From Rhodospirillaceae bacterium (GTDB lineage Bacteria; Pseudomonadota; Alphaproteobacteria; Bin65), in the NCBI GenBank assembly GCA_028819475.1, contig JAPPLJ010000020.1, positions 1 to 64,000 on the forward strand: 64,000 nucleotides of DNA, written 5' to 3'. Positions 56,649 to 64,000 of the stretch are shown piece after piece (position 1 is the stretch's first letter; each line of letters opens with the position of its first letter). The notes beneath the pieces are model-generated. The model did not search any database, was not told where the DNA came from, and saw only the letters and a program-made list of their open reading frames with translations. The position numbers and the translations under genes were made by a program.

Positions 56649-57350
56649 TCAGAACTTCTCCACCCATGGCCGCAGCTCGACCTCCCAGGTCCAGGCGCTG
56701 CGGTGCTGGCGGTGGACGTGAAGGTAGGTCTCGGCGATGGCGTCCGGCAGCAGCAGCCCGTCGTCGCCCCTGTCGTTGCGCGGATCGTCCGGGCCCGCGC
56801 TGATGCCGCCGTCGATCACGAAATGGGCGACGTGAAGGCCCTTCGGCTGCAACTCCCGCGCCATGCTCTGGGCCAGGCCGCGCAAGCCGAACTTGCCCAT
56901 CGCGAAGGACGCCGACTGCGGATAGCCCTTCACGCTTGCCGAGGCGCCGGTGAACTGGATCGAGCCGCTGCCGCGCGGCAGCATCAGCTGCGCTGCCTTC
57001 TGGCCGACCAGAAAACCGCCATAGCAGGAGATGAGCAGCGCCTTGCGCACCTCCTCCCGGTCGAGGCCGGAAAGCGGGCCGCGCTCGCGGTAGCTCGGAT
57101 TGTAGACCACCAGGTCGGGCACGCCGTGGTCGGCGACCGCCGCGTCGTACAGCGCGTCCACGGAAGCGCCGTCGATGGCGTCGCATACGCGCGCCGTCGC
57201 GCCGGTCTCGGCGATCAGCCCGGCCAGCTTGCCGGTATCGCGCGCCGCCACTGTCACCGCCATGCCCTGCGCCGCGCACAGCCGCGCCAGCGATGCGCTG
57301 AGGCCCGGGCCCGTGCCGACGATGAGCGCGGATTCTCTGGTCTCGGTCAT
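56649..57350 (-). CDS. SDR family oxidoreductase
   Basis: A 233-residue Rossmann protein with 'LIVGTGPGLSASLARLCAAQ' as the nucleotide motif (GTGPGLS instead of GxxxGxG) and 'VVYNPSYRERGP' in place of NNAG. The active-site region is atypical: 'IQFTGASASVKGYPQSASFA' and 'MGKFGLRGLAQSMARELQPK', so the usual catalytic Tyr of YxxxK is replaced by Phe. Loss of this residue suggests altered or weak activity. The ATG at 57350 has GGGGGAA upstream. Confidence 0.82.
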   Translation of the reverse strand: MTETRESALIVGTGPGLSASLARLCAAQGMAVTVAARDTGKLAGLIAETGATARVCDAIDGASVDALYDAAVADHGVPDLVVYNPSYRERGPLSGLDREEVRKALLISCYGGFLVGQKAAQLMLPRGSGSIQFTGASASVKGYPQSASFAMGKFGLRGLAQSMARELQPKGLHVAHFVIDGGISAGPDDPRNDRGDDGLLLPDAIAETYLHVHRQHRSAWTWEVELRPWVEKF

Positions 57351-57467
57351 GCCTGTTCCCCCGATCGGTCCGTCGGACGATAGGTAGCGCGGCGGCGTGC
57401 GCTGCGGGGAGGACATGGTGACGCCCGGCCCTGCCGGCCGTTCCGCCTGAAACGGTGGCCCGCTCCG

Positions 57468-58581
57468 TTACGCTTCGCGTTTTGCACCGATTTTTGCGGC
57501 AAGCGCCGCTTCGAGGAAGCCGTCGATGTCGCCGTCGAGCACGCCCTGGGCGTTGCCCTTCTCGACGTTGGTGCGCAGGTCTTTCACCATCTGGTAGGGG
57601 TGCAGCACATAGGAGCGGATCTGGTGGCCCCAGCCGATCTCGCTCTTGGCCTCGTGCGCTTCCTGGACCTCCGCCTCGCGTTTCTGAAGTTCCAGTTCAA
57701 ACAGTCGGGCGCGAAGCAGTTTCCAGGCCTCCGCCCGGTTGCGGTGCTGGGAGCGGTCGTTCTGGCACTGCACGACGATTCCCGTCGGCGTATGGGTCAG
57801 GCGGACGGCGCTGTCGGTCTTGTTGACATGCTGGCCGCCGGCGCCGGACGCCCGGTAGGTGTCGACCCGGACCTGCGATTCGTCGATCTCGATCTCGATA
57901 TCGTCGTCGACCACCGGATAGACCCAGGCCGAGGCGAAGCTGGTATGACGCCGGGAACTCGTGTCGTAGGGCGAGATGCGCACGAGGCGATGCACGCCGC
58001 TTTCCGTCTTGAGCCAGCCATAGGCGTTGTCGCCGTTGATGCGCAGGGTCGTGGATTTGATGCCGGCCTCTTCGCCGAGGCTCTCCTCCAGCCATTCGAT
58101 CCCGTAGCCGTGGGCGTCGGCCCAGCGGGTGTACATGCGCACCAGCATCTCGGCCCAGTCCTGGCTCTCGGTGCCGCCGGCGCCGGCATGGATCTCGAGG
58201 AAGCAGTCGTTGCCGTCCGCCTCGCCGGACAGCAGGCTCTCGAGCTGCCGCTTGGCCGCAACGGCCTGCAACGCGGTGAGCGCCTTCTCGGCGTCGTCCA
58301 GGGTCTCGGCGTCCTCTTCCTCTTCGGCGAGGGCGATCAGTTCGAGCGTATCCTCGAATTCCTGTTCCAGCGCGCGAAACCCGGCGAGGCGTTTTTCGGT
58401 CGCGGTGCGTTCGCGCATGACCGCTTGGGCGCGGTCGGCATCGTTCCACAAATCCGGTTCTTCGGCCTGGGCGTTCAGAACGCCGAGGCGCCGTTCCAGG
58501 GCCTCCGGGTCAAAGATGCCTCCTCAGCAGCCCGATCGACTGCCTGATTTCATCGGCAACCGCCTGGGTTTCCGCTTTCAT
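57468..58581 (-). CDS. prfB: Peptide chain release factor 2 with programmed +1 frameshift
   Basis: RF2 terminates translation at UGA and UAA. Translation starts at ATG 58581 with 23 codons ([20 protein letters not shown], then RHL), meets an in-frame TGA (58512-58510), shifts +1 and continues from GAC (58511) for 347 more residues: 370 in all, the usual size. After the shift come '[12 protein letters not shown]'-type helices (here '[20 protein letters not shown]'), the GGQ loop '[18 protein letters not shown]' and a normal C-terminus. An unshifted reading from an internal ATG would lose the N-terminal domain. It is autoregulated by the frameshift. Confidence 0.95.
58509..58524 (-). promoter_or_regulatory. 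RF2 programmed frameshift site
   Basis: Minus strand: AGGAGG (58524-58519), CAT, CTT, TGA, C. An internal Shine-Dalgarno three bases before CTT followed by TGAC is the conserved RF2 signal. When RF2 is scarce the ribosome slips from CTT to TTT and reads GAC. Confidence 0.96.
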
Positions 58582-58757
58582 GTCAGCCTTCAGCGATGGG
58601 TCCGGGCCGGAATGCCGTCCCGGAAAGGATCATGCCAGTCCGGCGCGTTCGTCTATCACGACCGCTTGTCCGGAAGGAAGGCCGGGGCTTGTTTCCTCCC
58701 GGCGCCGGTCGTCCCGTAGGCCGTCTCGTCCCTTTCGGCGGAGTCCGCCGCGGCACG

Positions 58758-59321
58758 CTATCCGTCGCCGAACATGGCCCGGATCGTGCCGATGGCGATG
58801 AACATCCGCTCCGGGCGATCCTGAAAGCTCCGAAAACCGAGGCGGCGGTAAAACGCCATACGACGGGCGAAGGTCTCGTTTCCGCCGTCGCCGATCACAT
58901 CGAGAACGACCAGCTTGAGCCCTACCTCACCTGCGACATTCCGGGCGCGGGCAAGCGCGTCGATGGCAAGGTCCGACCCGAGTCCCTTGCCTTGCCAGCT
59001 AAGGTCCACGGCAATCATGGAGAGGTACAGCGCCGGGATGCTGCCCGTGTTGGGCGCGCGTTTGGGGCGGTCGGCTCCGAGATCCCCGGTCGCGACCGCA
59101 TGGGCATTCAGCGCATAGTAGCCCAGGATTTTGGGCGAGCCCTCGGCCACCGCGACGAATACCCGCGTAAAGTCGTCTTTCTGCTGCTTCCTCGCGCTGA
59201 ACCGCAGAAAGTTGTCGAGGCGCTCCGTGCCGCAGGAAAAGCCCGACCGCTCATGCCGGGCAGGATCGAACGGCTCGATGACGATTGTGAAATCGGCCTC
59301 GCGGTCTCCGTCACCCTGCAT
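58758..59321 (-). CDS. GNAT-family acetyltransferase toxin (TacT-like)
   Basis: A 187-residue GNAT enzyme. The acetyl-CoA loop is 'VDLSWQGKGLGSDLAIDALA', and the catalytic Tyr is expected in 'MAFYRRLGFRSF'. The N-terminal 'FDCGTERLDNFL'-type pattern (here 'FSCGTERLDNFLRFSARKQQ') is typical of TacT/AtaT toxins, which acetylate aminoacyl-tRNAs and stop translation. Its start overlaps the DUF1778 antitoxin gene by 11 bases. The pair stands between mrcA and prfB. Confidence 0.88.
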   Translation of the reverse strand: MQGDGDREADFTIVIEPFDPARHERSGFSCGTERLDNFLRFSARKQQKDDFTRVFVAVAEGSPKILGYYALNAHAVATGDLGADRPKRAPNTGSIPALYLSMIAVDLSWQGKGLGSDLAIDALARARNVAGEVGLKLVVLDVIGDGGNETFARRMAFYRRLGFRSFQDRPERMFIAIGTIRAMFGDG

Positions 59322-59622
59322 TGGCGATCCGGGAGCGGTATCCGCGAACCGCGTCCCGAGCCGCCCTTGTCGGCGGCGGCGGATTGTCGAGCGCCTCCAG
59401 CAGCGTCCGCCGGTCGCGCTCCGAAAGCGCCGTGGTCTGATGCTCGCGCAGAACCCGCTCCGCCTCCCGCGCGGCCGACGCCCTGACGAACGCCGAGAGC
59501 TTGACCCCTGTCAGTTCCGCGGCGCGCGACATGAGCGCCTTTTCGCTCGGCCTCACGCGCATCTCGAGGTGGTCGGTTGCCTTCTCGTCCGAAAGCGCTT
59601 CGACATCCCTGAAGTCCAACAC
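59311..59622 (-). CDS. DUF1778 antitoxin (TacA-like)
   Basis: A 103-residue protein with a ribbon-helix-helix N-terminus ('HLEMRVRPSEKALMSRAAEL') and the DUF1778 helix 'LSAFVRASAAREAERVL', and a C-terminal tail ('LLEALDNPPPPTRAARDAV') that in this family wraps the GNAT toxin. The start is GTG with GGAGGG seven bases upstream. RHH dimers bind palindromes, and one covers the promoter's -10 and start region. Confidence 0.9.
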   Translation of the reverse strand: MLDFRDVEALSDEKATDHLEMRVRPSEKALMSRAAELTGVKLSAFVRASAAREAERVLREHQTTALSERDRRTLLEALDNPPPPTRAARDAVRGYRSRIANAG

Positions 59623-59637
59623 GGCGACACCCTCCGG

Positions 59638-59677
59638 ATTGTCCCGACAATGTAGGTATATCTCCTGCCTGCGTCAA
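59638..59677 (-). promoter_or_regulatory. tacAT promoter with overlapping palindromic operator
   Basis: Minus strand: TTGACG (59677-59672), a 17-base spacer and TACATT (59654-59649); predicted start 59642. The palindrome attgtc-cc-gacaat (59638-59651) overlaps the -10 and the start point, the expected location for autorepression by the RHH antitoxin. The -35 is four of six to five of six to consensus and the spacing is ideal. Confidence 0.75.
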
Positions 59678-59730
59678 TCCTGGGCCCAGCGGTTAGACCC
59701 CGCGAAGCCATCCTGACCGTCGGCCGGCAT

Positions 59731-62301
59731 TCAATACTCTTCGCTCGCCGTCTCGCTGAAGTCCGAGCCGCCCTCGCCCGGCGCCAGCCCGTCGGGCGCC
59801 GACCCCGGCTTCGCACCGATCTTGAAATACTCGAGATAGGGTTTGTCCCTCTTCCTTTTCCCGCTCTCCCGGTCCGGCTTGACGCGGATCGCCACCAGTC
59901 CCCTGGGCGGCCGGAAATCCTCCTCCGGCCCGATGAGCGCCTTTTTCATGAAATCGCGGAATATGGGTGTGGCGGTCCGGCCGCCTTCCTCGAAATTGCC
60001 CAGCGAATAGGAATTGTCGAAACCGACCCAGGTCGCCGCCACGAGACCGGGCGACATGCCGACGAACCAGGCATCGACGACATCGTTGGTCGTTCCGGTC
60101 TTGCCGGCAAGCGGCCGGCCGACCTGCGAAACCTGGCGGCCGGTGCCGTGCTCGACCACGCCTTGCAGGATCGAGACGATCTGGAATGCGCTTTGCCTGC
60201 CGATCACCTGCTCGCGCTCGTCCGGCAGTTTCGGCATTTCCTGGTCTTGCCATTCCGGCGACCGGCACGCGGCGCATTCGACGGCATCGTGGCGGAAAAT
60301 CGTCCGGCCGCGGCGGTCCTGTATCCGGTCGACCAGCGTCGGCGTCACCCGGCGCCCGCCGTTCACCATCATCGAATATCCCACCGCCATCTTGAGCGGC
60401 GTCGTCTCGTAGGCGCCGAGCGCCGCGGACATGGTGGTCGGCAGTTTCTCTGCGATACCCAGGCGGCCCGCCATATCCGACACCTTCGCCAGTCCGACCC
60501 GATTGGCCAGGCGGATCGTCATCACGTTGCGCGACAGTTCGAGGCCCCGGCGCAGCGTCGTCGGGCCGTAGAATTTGCCGGAGTGGTTGAGCGGCTTGTA
60601 ATATTCGCCGTCCGGCTGCTTCACCACGACCGGCGCGTCCAGCACCCTGGTCGTCGGCGTAAACCCGTTTTCGAGTGCCGTGAGAAACACGATCGGCTTG
60701 AAGGCGGAGCCGGGCTGCCGCCGTGCCTGGGTCGCCGTGTTGAACTGGCTGATCCGGAAACTGTATCCGCCGCTCATGGCCAGAATACGGCCGGTGTGGG
60801 GATCCATGGCGACGATCGCGGCCGTAGCCATCGGAATCTGGCGCAACGTGTATGTCCCGTCCGGGTAGGCCTTGCCCTTGCGGTTCACGCGAACCGGCTC
60901 GACCAGGATCACGTCGCCCGTGCGCAGGACATCGGCGGCCTTGCGGACGCGCGGCCCCACCGCGGTGTACATCTTCTTTCCGCTCTTGCGCGTCTTGACG
61001 CTCTGCTTGCGCGCCCAGGCGAGTTCCGCCAGCGGAATCGCGCCGCTGCCGCCGTCGGCAAATCCGATGACGGCCCGGTTCCTTTCGGTCTTCAGGACGA
61101 GCGCCAGCGACCATGTTCCGGCGCCGGCCGGCCGCTTCACCTGAGACAGCTTTTTCCGCCATCCCTCGGCCCAGCGCGCGCCGTAGGTCTGCGGCAGCCG
61201 CGCCACGGGTCCGCGATAGCCGTGGCGCCGGTCATAGGCCACCAGACCCTTGCGCAACGCCTCGTCGGCATACTGCTGCAGCGCCGGGTCGAGCGTGGAG
61301 CGCACCGAATAGCCGCCCTTTTTCATTTTCTCTTCGCCATATTTTGCGATGAGTTCCCGGCGCAGCTCCTCAACGAAATATTCCGCGCCGACGCTGGATT
61401 GCGCCTCCTGCCGGACCAGGCCCAGCGGCGCCTTGAGGGCGAGGCGCGCCTCGTCTCCGGTGATGTAGCCGTCCGCGCGCATCCGCTGGACGACATAGGC
61501 GCGCCGGGCCGTGGCAGCCCTCGGGTTCCTGAAGGGGTTGTAGCGGGTCGGCGCCTGCGGCATGCCGGCGAGCATGGCCGCCTCGGCGATCGACAGGTCG
61601 CGCAGCGGCTTGTTGAAATAGGTCTGGGCCGCGGCAGCCACGCCGTAGGCGCGATTGCCGAGGAAAATCTCGTTCAGATACAGTTCCAGTATCCGATCCT
61701 TGGACAAGGCCGCTTCGATGCGCATGGCCAGGATGATTTCGCGGATTTTACGCTTCAGCGTCTTCTCGCTGGTAAAGAAGAAGTTCTTGGCGACCTGCTG
61801 GGTGATCGTCGAGCCGCCGACCACCCGGCTGCCTCCGGCGAGATAGGAGCCCACCGTCGTGAAGCCGGCGCGCATCGTTCCGATCAGGTCGACGCCCCGA
61901 TGGGTGAAGAAACGCTGGTCCTCGGCCGAAATGAACGCATGCACGACCGTCTCGGGCATCAGCTTGTAGGGGATGAAAATTCTTTTTTCGGTGGCGAACT
62001 CGCCGATCAGGCGGCCGTCTCCGGCGTAGACGCGGCTCACGATCGGCGGTTCGTAGTTCGCCAGCCGGGCAAGGCCGGGCAGATCGCGGCCGTAGAACCA
62101 GAAGGCGAACAACACGACCGCGAACCCCAGGATCGCCACGGCGAAACCCAGGCTGAGCAGACCCACGACCAGGCGGCCGAGGAAGGAAGGCCGTTTGCGG
62201 GTTCCGCGCCGTGGCGTTGCCGAATCCTGCTGCCGGCCGTCCGGGTGCGGCGTTTCGTCGGCGGCAATCCGGTCTTCAGGCGTGATCCTGATATCGCTCA
62301 T
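59731..62301 (-). CDS. mrcA: Penicillin-binding protein 1A
   Basis: An 856-residue bifunctional peptidoglycan synthase anchored in the inner membrane. A basic cytoplasmic tail precedes the helix 'LLSLGFAVAILGFAVVLFAF'. The glycosyltransferase has 'FISAEDQRFFTHRGVD' (catalytic Glu) and 'GGSTITQQVAKNFF'. The transpeptidase has SxxK in 'PGSAFKPIVFLTA', SRN in 'ELSRNVMT' and KTGT in 'LAGKTGTTND'. The ATG at 62301 has GGAAGAG upstream; an earlier ATG (62376) is unlikely. It is downstream of an amidase gene, typical for alphaproteobacteria. Confidence 0.95.
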   Translation of the reverse strand: MSDIRITPEDRIAADETPHPDGRQQDSATPRRGTRKRPSFLGRLVVGLLSLGFAVAILGFAVVLFAFWFYGRDLPGLARLANYEPPIVSRVYAGDGRLIGEFATEKRIFIPYKLMPETVVHAFISAEDQRFFTHRGVDLIGTMRAGFTTVGSYLAGGSRVVGGSTITQQVAKNFFFTSEKTLKRKIREIILAMRIEAALSKDRILELYLNEIFLGNRAYGVAAAAQTYFNKPLRDLSIAEAAMLAGMPQAPTRYNPFRNPRAATARRAYVVQRMRADGYITGDEARLALKAPLGLVRQEAQSSVGAEYFVEELRRELIAKYGEEKMKKGGYSVRSTLDPALQQYADEALRKGLVAYDRRHGYRGPVARLPQTYGARWAEGWRKKLSQVKRPAGAGTWSLALVLKTERNRAVIGFADGGSGAIPLAELAWARKQSVKTRKSGKKMYTAVGPRVRKAADVLRTGDVILVEPVRVNRKGKAYPDGTYTLRQIPMATAAIVAMDPHTGRILAMSGGYSFRISQFNTATQARRQPGSAFKPIVFLTALENGFTPTTRVLDAPVVVKQPDGEYYKPLNHSGKFYGPTTLRRGLELSRNVMTIRLANRVGLAKVSDMAGRLGIAEKLPTTMSAALGAYETTPLKMAVGYSMMVNGGRRVTPTLVDRIQDRRGRTIFRHDAVECAACRSPEWQDQEMPKLPDEREQVIGRQSAFQIVSILQGVVEHGTGRQVSQVGRPLAGKTGTTNDVVDAWFVGMSPGLVAATWVGFDNSYSLGNFEEGGRTATPIFRDFMKKALIGPEEDFRPPRGLVAIRVKPDRESGKRKRDKPYLEYFKIGAKPGSAPDGLAPGEGGSDFSETASEEY

Positions 62302-62409
62302 AAACTCTTCCGCCCCGGCGGCCCTGCACCGGTCGATCTCCCGTGCCGGCGGCGCCGGGCACGTTACCACTGTCACAGCTATATGGTTGAACTATGGCGG
62401 CGGCGCCAC

Positions 62410-63294
62410 TCACCGGCGCGAATTTTCGGCGCCGAAAGCCCGATTGCCGGCCTTGCCGGCGGCCGCAGCCCCGCTGAAATACTGCGCGATTGCGCGCGCA
62501 AGCACAGCCGCGAGGCGCTTCCTGTATGTCATCGTGCGCAGCAGTTCCTCGTCCTGCGCATTGGTGAGAAAACCGAGCTCGACGAGCACCGAAGGCACAT
62601 CCGGCGCCCGCAGCACCGCAAAATCCGCCGAGCGCTGCGGTTTGCTCAGCAGCCGGACGCGGGCGCGCGCCGAACGGACGATCAGCGACGAAATCCTGGC
62701 GGAACCCGCGCGCGTCTCCCGCCGGACAAGGTCAAGGAGAATGGCGGAAACCGATCTGCCGGAGCCCCGCAGATCGACGCCGGCAATCGCATCCGACCGG
62801 TTTACGCGCTCTGCCAGCCGCGCCGCCAGCCGGTCCGAGGCGCGCGCCGACAGCGTGTGGACCGACAGCCCCCGCTGCCCGACGAACGGATTGGCGTCGG
62901 CGTGGATCGAAACGAACAGAGCAGCCCGGTGACGCCGGGCGAATTCGTAACGCTCCTGCAGCCGAACGTATCGATCGCCATTCCGCGTCAGCAGGATGCG
63001 GAACCGGCTGTCCCGCACCAGGAAACGGCGAACGACCCGGGCGATCGACAAGACCACCGCTTTTTCTTCCAGGCCTGTGGAACCGACCGCGCCCTTGTCG
63101 ATGCCGCCGTGGCCCGGATCGAGCACCACCGTCCAGCGCTGCCGGTCCGGCGTGTCGGCAGCGGCCGACCGTCGCGCCGCCTCCTGCGACATTGCCGGTG
63201 TCGCCAGCGCCGCGACAAGCATCCCCGCCAAGGCGCCGCCAAGCTGAACCCGCGCCCGATTCTTGCAGAATTCCGGCATGGTTCGATCCTGCAT
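62410..63294 (-). CDS. N-acetylmuramoyl-L-alanine amidase (AmiC type)
   Basis: A 294-residue periplasmic zinc amidase that splits septal peptidoglycan. A signal peptide (ending ATPAMS) is followed by the amidase_3 domain: 'VVLDPGHGGIDKGAVG' with the first zinc His, the Glu ligand near 'RLQERYEFARR', 'FVSIHADANPF' with the second His, and the catalytic Glu in 'VLVELGFLTN'. The usual N-terminal AMIN domain is absent, so this is a short form. Starts at 63294 or 63279 are both possible. It is divergent from rne. Confidence 0.91.
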   Translation of the reverse strand: MQDRTMPEFCKNRARVQLGGALAGMLVAALATPAMSQEAARRSAAADTPDRQRWTVVLDPGHGGIDKGAVGSTGLEEKAVVLSIARVVRRFLVRDSRFRILLTRNGDRYVRLQERYEFARRHRAALFVSIHADANPFVGQRGLSVHTLSARASDRLAARLAERVNRSDAIAGVDLRGSGRSVSAILLDLVRRETRAGSARISSLIVRSARARVRLLSKPQRSADFAVLRAPDVPSVLVELGFLTNAQDEELLRTMTYRKRLAAVLARAIAQYFSGAAAAGKAGNRAFGAENSRR

Positions 63295-63836
63295 CGCCCC
63301 GTTATTTCCCGATCATTTGCGAACGGATGTACAGCCAAGACGACGTCTTTTCCCGCAACAAAGTTTATTCAAATTTTATTGACAAACATATTCCCGATTG
63401 TCGCGCCGCCCGATTGAGACTAGTTTCTTGCCGTTGCGGCCCGTGCTGGAAAGCAGCGCGCTCGCGCAAGAGCGCCTTTTCCGGCAACGCGGAGCCGGCG
63501 GCGTCATTCGCATCGGAACCGACAATCGGGGTGCGAAGCGCCGCCCGAAGTACGCGTCGGGGCCAGGGCAACGAAATGCAATGGCGAAATCGCCGGACGG
63601 AATCTCCGGCGCCGCAGGACGCCAAAGTCGGGCAGAACGGGTGCCCATACCAAGCGCCCCTTCCAACGACCGCGAATTTGGCGATGACGCAGGCGCCACG
63701 AAATAGGCCCAGGTTATTGTCGGGCCGTTTGTAACACCGGTTCCGCGGAACGTCCGTTCTGCGCCCTTCCGTCCGTACGGCGATTTCAAATTTTCCGGCT
63801 GGCGCCCGGCCAGGGCGCAGCCGTACGGAGACATCG
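63295..63836. other. Spacer holding the rne leader
   Basis: About 540 bases between divergent amidase and rne genes. No protein is supported; frames on both strands are overlapping and pattern-free. The left end is A/T-rich (63355-63400), and a perfect palindrome, ttccgcggaa, lies at 63741-63750. The right part holds the complementary segments described for the rne leader. Confidence 0.55.
63759..63829 (+). promoter_or_regulatory. Candidate self-complementary control region in the rne leader
   Basis: ctgcgccct (63759-63767) is a perfect complement of agggcgcag (63812-63820). tccgtacggc (63772-63781) is a perfect complement of gccgtacgga (63820-63829). A small hairpin, ctggc/gccag (63799-63813), lies between. 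The order (A, B, A', B') does not allow one simple hairpin, so the two pairings are either a pseudoknot or alternatives. The second one includes bases of the GGAG ribosome site. Confidence 0.65.
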
Positions 63837-64000
63837 ATGACGACACGAATGTTGATTGACGCGACTCATCTGGAGGAGACCCGGGTGGTCGTCGTCAGCG
63901 GCAACCGGCTGGACGATTTCGACTACGAATCCAGCCAGAAATCCCAGTTGAAGGGAAACATTTACCTTGCAAAGGTGACCAGGGTCGAACCGTCGCTCCA
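63837..64000 (+). CDS. rne: Ribonuclease E/G, N-terminus only
   Basis: The first 54 codons of the endoribonuclease that starts mRNA decay and rRNA processing; the rest lies beyond the window. '[20 protein letters not shown]' and '[20 protein letters not shown]' match the start of RNase E, where the S1 domain begins after '[10 protein letters not shown]'. The ATG at 63837 has GGAG seven bases upstream; ATG 63849 (MLIDATH) is an alternative. E. coli rne is autoregulated through its leader, and the complementary segments upstream here could do the same. Confidence 0.93.
   Translation, partial: MTTRMLIDATHLEETRVVVVSGNRLDDFDYESSQKSQLKGNIYLAKVTRVEPSL

Noticed and set aside
60148..63417. A 1089-codon open frame on the + strand
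   Set aside because: It is antisense to mrcA and the amidase, both of which have all catalytic motifs. It shows no domain pattern and runs through a spacer.
63376..63846. A 156-codon frame on the minus strand overlapping the rne start
   Set aside because: It would overlap the rne ribosome site and start codon on the opposite strand and has no protein pattern.

Overview
This window is the chromosome of a GC-rich alphaproteobacterium. The class call rests on gene content and order: a fused trpEG gene behind a peptide attenuator, the tig-clpP-clpX-lon-hupB-tRNA-Val block, a SUF operon led by an Rrf2 regulator, bamB-der, dnaB-alr-mlaEF-radA-cvpA-purF, an N-acetylmuramoyl-L-alanine amidase divergent from RNase E, and a bactofilin gene. 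It looks Rhodospirillales-like, but nothing in the sequence fixes a genus. No integrated phage, insertion sequence or CRISPR array was seen; nearly all genes are core functions.

Layout. 1-1725: the 5' part of a Tat-exported ABC transporter binding protein, divergent from upp. 2037-10493 (+): a tightly packed run dnaB-alr-mlaE-mlaF-radA-cvpA-purF-SDR with start/stop overlaps. 10501-13992 (-): der, bamB and a YfgM-like TPR membrane protein, the last with a TTG start. 14308-19468 (+): a small secreted protein; the trp leader peptide, attenuator and trpEG; a repeat-rich spacer; and cyclopropane-fatty-acid synthase. 19502-25200: dapA, a lytic transglycosylase with two overlapping downstream genes, and a bactofilin. 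25652-32768 (-): tRNA-Val, hupB, lon, clpX, clpP, tig and tRNA-Leu, the protein quality control block. 32939-36384 (-): acyl-CoA synthetase with tenA, then a hicAB toxin-antitoxin pair. 36490-46175 (-): sulfur and iron-sulfur metabolism, transcribed in the order cysE, a NifS/IscS-type desulfurase, an Rrf2 regulator, sufBCDSE, sufT, a two-gene AT-rich insert, sufA and ferredoxin. 46451-57350: a hydrolase, anmK, tyrS, an AsmA-like giant, glnE, a VOC protein and an SDR. 57468-64000: prfB with its programmed frameshift, a TacAT-type toxin-antitoxin pair, mrcA, an amidase and the start of rne.

How the parts work together. cysE makes O-acetylserine for cysteine synthesis. The two desulfurases take sulfur from cysteine, SufBCD with SufE, SufT and SufA build and deliver clusters, and ferredoxin is a client or partner. 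Alr, DapA, the lytic transglycosylase, AnmK, MrcA and the amidase cover peptidoglycan precursor supply, assembly and recycling. MlaEF, BamB and the AsmA-like protein belong to envelope lipid and protein homeostasis.

The most notable regulatory structures are a trp attenuator whose leader peptide appears to start at the transcription start, complementary segments in the rne leader that cover its ribosome binding site, the RF2 frameshift site, a textbook operator-promoter on tacAT, and an apparently leaderless hicA. The least explained genes are the pair at 37269-37861, which carry their own consensus promoter inside the SUF operon.
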